Shown: one piece after another, positions 59,415 to 64,000 of the stretch
How the letters are laid out: each line of letters starts with the position of its first letter
Position numbering within the stretch: the stretch's first letter is position 1
Assembly: GCF_030272615.1 (NCBI RefSeq)
Contig: NC_081408.1
Coordinates: forward strand, 306,779,950 to 306,843,949
Origin: Cryptomeria japonica
Taxonomy: Eukaryota; Streptophyta; Pinopsida; Cupressales; Cupressaceae
Length of the DNA: 64,000 nt
Direction of reading: 5' to 3'
Position numbers and translations under genes: made by a program
The notes under the pieces: generated by a model
Seen by the model: the letters and a program-made list of their open reading frames with translations, nothing else
Database searches by the model: none
What the model was told of the DNA's origin: nothing

Positions 59415-60849
59415 TCATGCTTTTTCCATATTTTGGATTTGTTTTAAGAGATAGAGTTTGATAGTGCCTAATTTATCTAGATCAATTGACATCTCTACAT
59501 CTATCACTAGTTGGTCAACACCCCCAAATAGGATTTCTTGCTTTGCTTCTTGTACCTCTCCATCCTCTAACAACTCTTTCAAAAGATCCCATTTCTTGCA
59601 ATGATTATTATGGTTTGAGGATGGATCTATTTCAACTACCTTGGCATGGTAACCAATGATACCAAAAAACTCACAAACTGCCCCCAATTACAAAAAACCA
59701 TCACCCATGTCAAGATTCAAAAAATCTACCTCAATTTAGTTAGCCACCTGAAGGTCTCCACCCCGTTCTAATTTGTTAGGAGCCTACTAATTTACGTCCA
59801 AAACCTCCCTTTGGGTTTTATCTTCCTTTATTTCTGGATGTGGTTTTGGAGCCTCAAAGGGACATACATCCTCAACATGGGCTGTATATTTGATTAGGAT
59901 TGATAAAAAACCTTTTGACACACTAGGGTTTCTGTCCACCTGTTTTAGTAATCTAAAATCTCATTTTTTTTGAGACTCTTCTCAACTCTTTTTCTAGCAA
60001 TGGAGTTTTCCCTTTCTCCAAACCCTAATCGAACTTCTCCTCCTCTACAATCTATTGGAGCTTAGTAGTTTGATTTGAGTTGATTTTCCCTGAAGGTGAT
60101 CCCTCATTAGCCTTAAAAGCCCCCAAACTACTCCTCCCCTCATTTGTGATTTTAGTCTTTACTGCCAGCCTAAAACTTCTTGCTTGAATAGTCTTTCTCT
60201 AAAGGCATCGACCTTAGATCTAACTCCTTGCCTTTTGATACCACCTTCCATATTAAGAGATAATCTCTAATTCCTCCAAAACCTCTAGATCCATAATAAT
60301 TTCCACATTTACATCTGCCACAGATCTTGATTTTCCATTGAAAAAATCATGTACCCCTAAAAAGGAGCTAAGGGCATCACTTATCTTAATTAGGACATCA
60401 ATATTCTAATATTCCACGAGAAGACCAACAAGAAAAATCCACATTGGAGTTTTCTTAATTTTGTATTTAAACCAATTGAAATTCAGGATCCAGTCCAAGA
60501 AATGAAAACTAGGTCCCTAAAAAAATAAAGGATTTCCATAGAGGATCTCTTGTTTTAGGGAAGAATTTATGCATTCAATAAGAAAGAAGTAATTAAGGAG
60601 GGGTTGGATGCTTATCCTACCTTTGAAAGAGATCTTCTACCATTTCGTAGTTTAGTTGCTAGGGCAACCATCTCCGCACCATTTTGACTAACATGGCCCA
60701 ATCCTTGAGATGATCCATGAATGAAGCAATGATCTTCAATGATAACAAAAAGCCTTTGCTGCTATGTGGCTTTGTAGGATAGACAATCTTTCTTTTTGGC
60801 CCACTTGCAACTTCTCTATACCTTTGCCCCCATTACATTTGTCACTCAT
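59415..60849 (-). pseudogene. LINE ORF1, DUF4283-like
   Basis: It starts MSDKCNGGKGIEKLQVGQKE at 60849. The central part, in another frame, reads WILNFNWFKYKIKKTPMWIF, then VEYWNIDVLIKISDAL-like sequence (Trp codon now a stop) and LGVHDFFNGKSRSVADVN, a pattern typical of the DUF4283 domain of plant L1 ORF1. The end (59687-59415) contains EDGEVQEAKQEILF and a helical tail. It is an RNA-binding protein in live elements. Here it is broken by stops and shifts. Confidence 0.65.
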
Positions 60850-61099
60850 TTTAACATTCTTCAATAAATTTCTCTAGATATATGCCTTACGCCTGAACTC
60901 TTGTCCCTTTCTCCCAATGCCAACTGGGTTCGAATTGGCTCTAGTCGCAAATAGAAGTTTTATAGGAAACCCTTCCCCATATGTCAATATTCACTTGCCT
61001 CTTTGGGATGCTCCTCTAACTCACACCTTGCCTTTGTGCTCATTGTGCCGTCTAGCTCTATTATCTGCTCCTTTTGCCATTTTTCCTTCAAAATTTATT

Positions 61100-62430
61100 T
61101 AATTATCTAACATTTCCCTCTCATTATCTAATTGAGATTTATATTTTTAAACTTAATATATTGTGACATTATTTATCATTGGTTTAAATTTTTTGGTGTT
61201 ATAGGAGCAAATTTATAGGAATGATAGATTTTTTAGGTTTTTTAGATTTCTTTATATTTAAAAAAGAAATATGTATTTAATTTAATTTTTTTAATTTTTT
61301 AATTTTTAATATTGTACATAGTGATTTTTCTTTATAGATATATAAATTTTAATATTTTTTTTAATTTTTCAAAGGTAATAACATTAATTAGCTGTTGAAT
61401 TTGATTAACAATATTTAAATTAAGTTAAATAAAAAATGAAACTTATTCATTACAAGCATTACACAACAAGTATTTCTTTAAAAAAAATCAACTCAATTAT
61501 TGTATGTATTCTTTATAATTATAATTTTGTATATTTTTTTCCAAAATGATCTTTTTTATCATTTTAATATGTACAAAATATTTTGATAGCTTTTAATATA
61601 AATTTAAATATTTTCATTTAGTCATTAAAAATACCTATTTTCACTCTAATGTTTATATTTTATAATTTTATAATTATTAATAATTATTTTATTTAAAAAA
61701 TTACAATTAATATTACATAAATAGAATTAAAATAATATAATCTTAAACTAATAATCAATTATTAAGTTTATGGTTAATTTTATTATTATAATTATAAATA
61801 TATATTTTAGTTAAATTATGATTATACTTTTAAGAAAATGTTGATTATTAAGTTTATGGTTAATTTTATTATTATAATTATAAATATATATTTTAGTTAA
61901 ATTATGATTATACTTTTAAGAAAATGTATATTTTCACAATAGTGTTTATGATATATATTATAATTATTAATATTTTATTGAAGTAAGAGTCATAATTAAT
62001 ATTACATAAAAATAATTAAAATAATAATAATTCAAAATTATAATATATTTTAAAAAAGTATATTTTCACTATAGTATTTATATTATAATTATTAATACTA
62101 TTTTCTTGAAGTGAGAGTCATAGTTAATATTACTTAAGTATAATTAAAATATTAAAATTTTAAAATACAATAATTCAAAGCACTTGTTTCTTTAATGTGA
62201 TGTACATTATACTTTTGTATAAAAATGATATGTATAATCATTTATAATAATAATAATGTGATAAATTATATTAGATATCATGAAATTGATCATAAATACC
62301 CAATTACTATTTTCTTTAGTGTAATTACATATATAAATGATGTATACTTATTTATTGTGATGATTTGATAAATTATATTACATATTTCATTAAGTATGAA
62401 ATTTATGAAGAATATATATATATATATATA
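61100..62430. repeat. extremely AT-rich tract with degenerate repeats
   Basis: Almost pure A/T with no gene. A unit of roughly 110-130 bp recurs at about 61626-61740, 61926-62035 and 62055-62160. It runs TATTTTCACTATAGTGTTTA, ATAATTATTAATA, GAAGTGAGAGTCATAGTTAA, then TATTACATAAATA. It might be a scaffold-attachment type region or an old AT-rich transposon body. Confidence 0.7.
61761..61930. repeat. 86-bp tandem duplication
   Basis: Two adjacent copies start ATTAAGTTTATGGTTAATTT, at 61761 and 61847, identical as far as I can read. The perfect identity marks a recent duplication inside the old AT-rich tract. Confidence 0.9.
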
Positions 62431-62612
62431 TTTTTGATGGAGGTTCACAAAGTAGTTTTTGCCACCCGATACAAGGGCACGAGTCAATACGCTGCACCTC
62501 TTTGGCTCTTATCCATTCCGTCAAATTCGCCCGGGGCACGATCCAGACCTCATTCCTTAAGATGTCGGAGCCATGCACTCAACAAGACTTGATCCCTAGT
62601 GGGCTCATTTAG
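62411..62612 (-). mobile_element. SINE-like unit with TA tail (candidate)
   Basis: A GC-richer block of about 175 bp (62437-62612) stands alone in AT-rich DNA. On the minus strand it ends GTGAACCTCCATCAAAAA and then a TA run (62411-62431), as a SINE tail would. Near its 5' side GGATCAAGTCT resembles an internal pol III B box (GWTCRANNC), but no clear A box is seen. No second copy is in the window. An organellar or gene fragment is the main alternative. Confidence 0.4.
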
Positions 62613-62819
62613 AACCTTTCAACTGTCTATATTCAATATAATATATTTGAATATTTAATTTTTTTCCTCAATATCAATTAAAAAAACAAAAACAATATAA
62701 TCTTTATTGCACTTAAATTTTTTTTTTTTTTTAAAACTCGCCACCGGTAACTAATATTTTCGTGTAAAAGGATGCAAAAACTTTTCTCCGGCTCATAACT
62801 TGGAGCTCTAAAACCCGAC

Positions 62820-63030
62820 CGATATTTAAAGAGCCCTAAACCCTGATATTTTAAATTTAATTTCCATTATTCTGAGTAGAAGCAGCATTTGCAGCGAGAC
62901 TGGTTTTGGTTCGTCAAATTTTTTAAAACTTCCGCTTTGGTAGGGTTTCGTAATATTTATCCTGCAAATTCTGCCAATTTTTTTCCATTGGATTTGTCAG
63001 CACGACACAATTTTTGCAGAATCTTGAGGT
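62820..63030 (+). promoter_or_regulatory. possible gene promoter and first exon
   Basis: TATTTAAA at 62823-62830 is followed by GAGCCCTAAACCC, then a leader with TTGGTAGGGTTTCG and a good splice donor, CTTGAG|GTAAAT, at 63029. There is no ATG-led ORF, so it would be a 5' untranslated exon with its intron beyond. Composition changes from AT-rich repeats here. This is weak evidence but the only gene-like start in the window. Confidence 0.3.
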
Positions 63031-63674
63031 AAATCACTTCGCATGGTGACTTTTTATTGTGGGAATCTGTACCCGGCCGTGAAACTTTTTGTTGTGTTTA
63101 ATTTCAGTCTAAAACAATTCTGTTGTTATTTGTTAAATGAAGGCATCGAATACGTGCATTTATTTATGGCTGTTTTCACATGTTATAGCATTGTAATACT
63201 TTTTTGATTTATTGATTAAAAAAAAAATAGCAGTTTAAAAAGGAACTGCCATGAAAAAGAGAAAACAACCAAGTAATTACGATGCATAGCCCAAGGACAA
63301 TTAAACAACTTTCTACAGAATAGCAGGAGGACTTGTATTAAGAAATTCTACATGAACATCCAGACTAGGATGTAACAACAGCAGCCACAGCCCTCTAGAA
63401 ATATGATTGAGCCGAACTTTTAACTTCCGAGCAATCAACAAGCTGATCCAGGAGCATACTCTTAAAAAAATACAGCTGAAGCACAAATTAAAATTGAAAT
63501 TTAAATAAGTTCTGGAGCAAAAATTGGCGTTAATCACCTCCAAAAGCTGCTTGTATTTAGCATTTTTTTTTCAGCTGAGAACACTGAGTGACAAATTGTA
63601 ACATGATGTCATAGTAAAATTTTAGTATTTTTACTTCTTGATAAATCGAATGATTAGAAAACATAGCTAAACAT
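63031..63674. other. non-coding DNA, nothing recognised
   Basis: I see no supported gene or repeat here. It could be an intron of the possible gene to its left or the 3' part of the LINE fragment to its right. Confidence 0.5.
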
Positions 63675-63985
63675 CTACTTTTTTTGTATGTGAAGCAAAA
63701 TAATTTGTTTCATAGTATCAACAACTGCATTTTTATGAAGTCCATTACCCAAAATAACTTCTTTCCAACCGAACACATAATAAAAAATAGCAAGGAAATG
63801 ACCAAATATAACATTCAATATATTTTGCCGCAAAAAATACCAAAAAATATGTTTTAAGCTTTTAGTATGCTGACAATAAGGACTCTTGGCTGGCTGAATC
63901 TTCAAATATTTCAATCTATCGGCAATAGGAAGCTTGTAGTGCAGGATTTTTCAAGTTGGATTTGAGCTTTTGCCAACATTGTAGA
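63675..63985 (-). pseudogene. LINE zf-RVT fragment
   Basis: On the minus strand, a WQKLKSNLKNP-like start and then DRLKYLKIQPAKSPYCQHTK, SLKHIFWYFLRQNILNVIFG and GHFLAIFYYVFGWKEVIL resemble the zf-RVT domain that follows RT in plant L1 elements (pattern L-P-x-x-D-x-L, C-x-x-C, E-x-x-x-H-x-F, a-x-x-W). The second Cys and some others are replaced. It continues toward the window edge, so a larger LINE probably lies to the right. Confidence 0.5.
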
Positions 63986-64000
63986 CTTTCAATTTTGAGC

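Larger units (their letters stand above)
53940..61100 (-). mobile_element. L1-type LINE, 5' to 3' on minus strand
   Basis: The non-LTR retrotransposon has ORF1, then ORF2 with endonuclease, RT, zinc finger and RNase H, and a 3' region of about 1.4 kb ending in an A/T-rich tail (ATAATTTTAATATAATTATG on the minus strand). Its length of about 7 kb is near full size for plant L1. Stops and frameshifts are dense throughout, so it is long dead. Boundaries are approximate, as I could not identify the target duplication. Confidence 0.82.

Noticed and set aside
63313-63543. Minus-strand ORF of 76 codons
   Set aside because: No family pattern, and it is not in frame with the LINE fragment next to it.

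Overview
The window is repeat-dominated plant nuclear DNA. It is AT-rich, contains no intact protein gene, and is full of stop-riddled LTR retrotransposons, a plant-type L1 LINE and decayed leaders. Old elements nested several deep suggest a very large, slowly purged genome. A gymnosperm is my best guess, but that is inference from repeat style and no sequence marker proves it.

Positions 1-42574 form one nested stack, which I resolved from LTR ends and 5-bp target-site duplications (TSDs). The outermost layer is an old gag-like locus on the minus strand (1384-2239 plus 40656-41221). Element I (2245-40650, TSD atatc) inserted into it. Element II (5829-37028, TSD cagtg) inserted into element I. 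Element III, a Ty3/gypsy element (12454-36192, TSD gttct), inserted into the 5' LTR of element II. Element III is itself broken by a plus-strand LTR with leader (from 21376), by a rearranged segment carrying a long inverted repeat (22871-26809), and by about 4 kb of non-coding DNA inside its reverse transcriptase (about 27075-31129).

Elements I and II are separate insertions of one family. Each has LTRs of about 1 kb, a primer site like initiator-Met tRNA, a short gag-like CDS (coiled coil plus CCHC knuckles) and a long second ORF with no domain I recognise. Neither has protease, integrase or reverse transcriptase. Their LTR ends resemble those of the Ty1/copia element at 43979-47570, a plausible relative of an autonomous partner.

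Element III is Tat-like. It reads gag, protease, an extra RNase H placed before RT, RT, and integrase. Two further ORFs follow: one antisense (19019-19831, acidic C-terminus) and one long sense ORF (about 18560-13580, Pro/Ser-rich then coiled coil). The remainder of its own RNase H after RT was not found.

Right of the stack lie a copia-type LTR (42575-43941), the truncated copia element, an unresolved region whose left edge looks like another LTR (47571-50117), and a clean solo LTR (50123-51501, TSD gtaac) related to the one at 21376. Then come a decayed unknown ORF (51530-52860), an L1-type LINE on the minus strand (about 53940-61100), an extremely AT-rich tract with tandem repeats (61100-62430) and a short SINE-like unit with a TA tail. 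A possible promoter and first exon (about 62820-63030) and another LINE fragment (63675-63985) close the window. Many in-frame stops are CGA to TGA, CAA to TAA or CAG to TAG, as expected for decay of methylated DNA.
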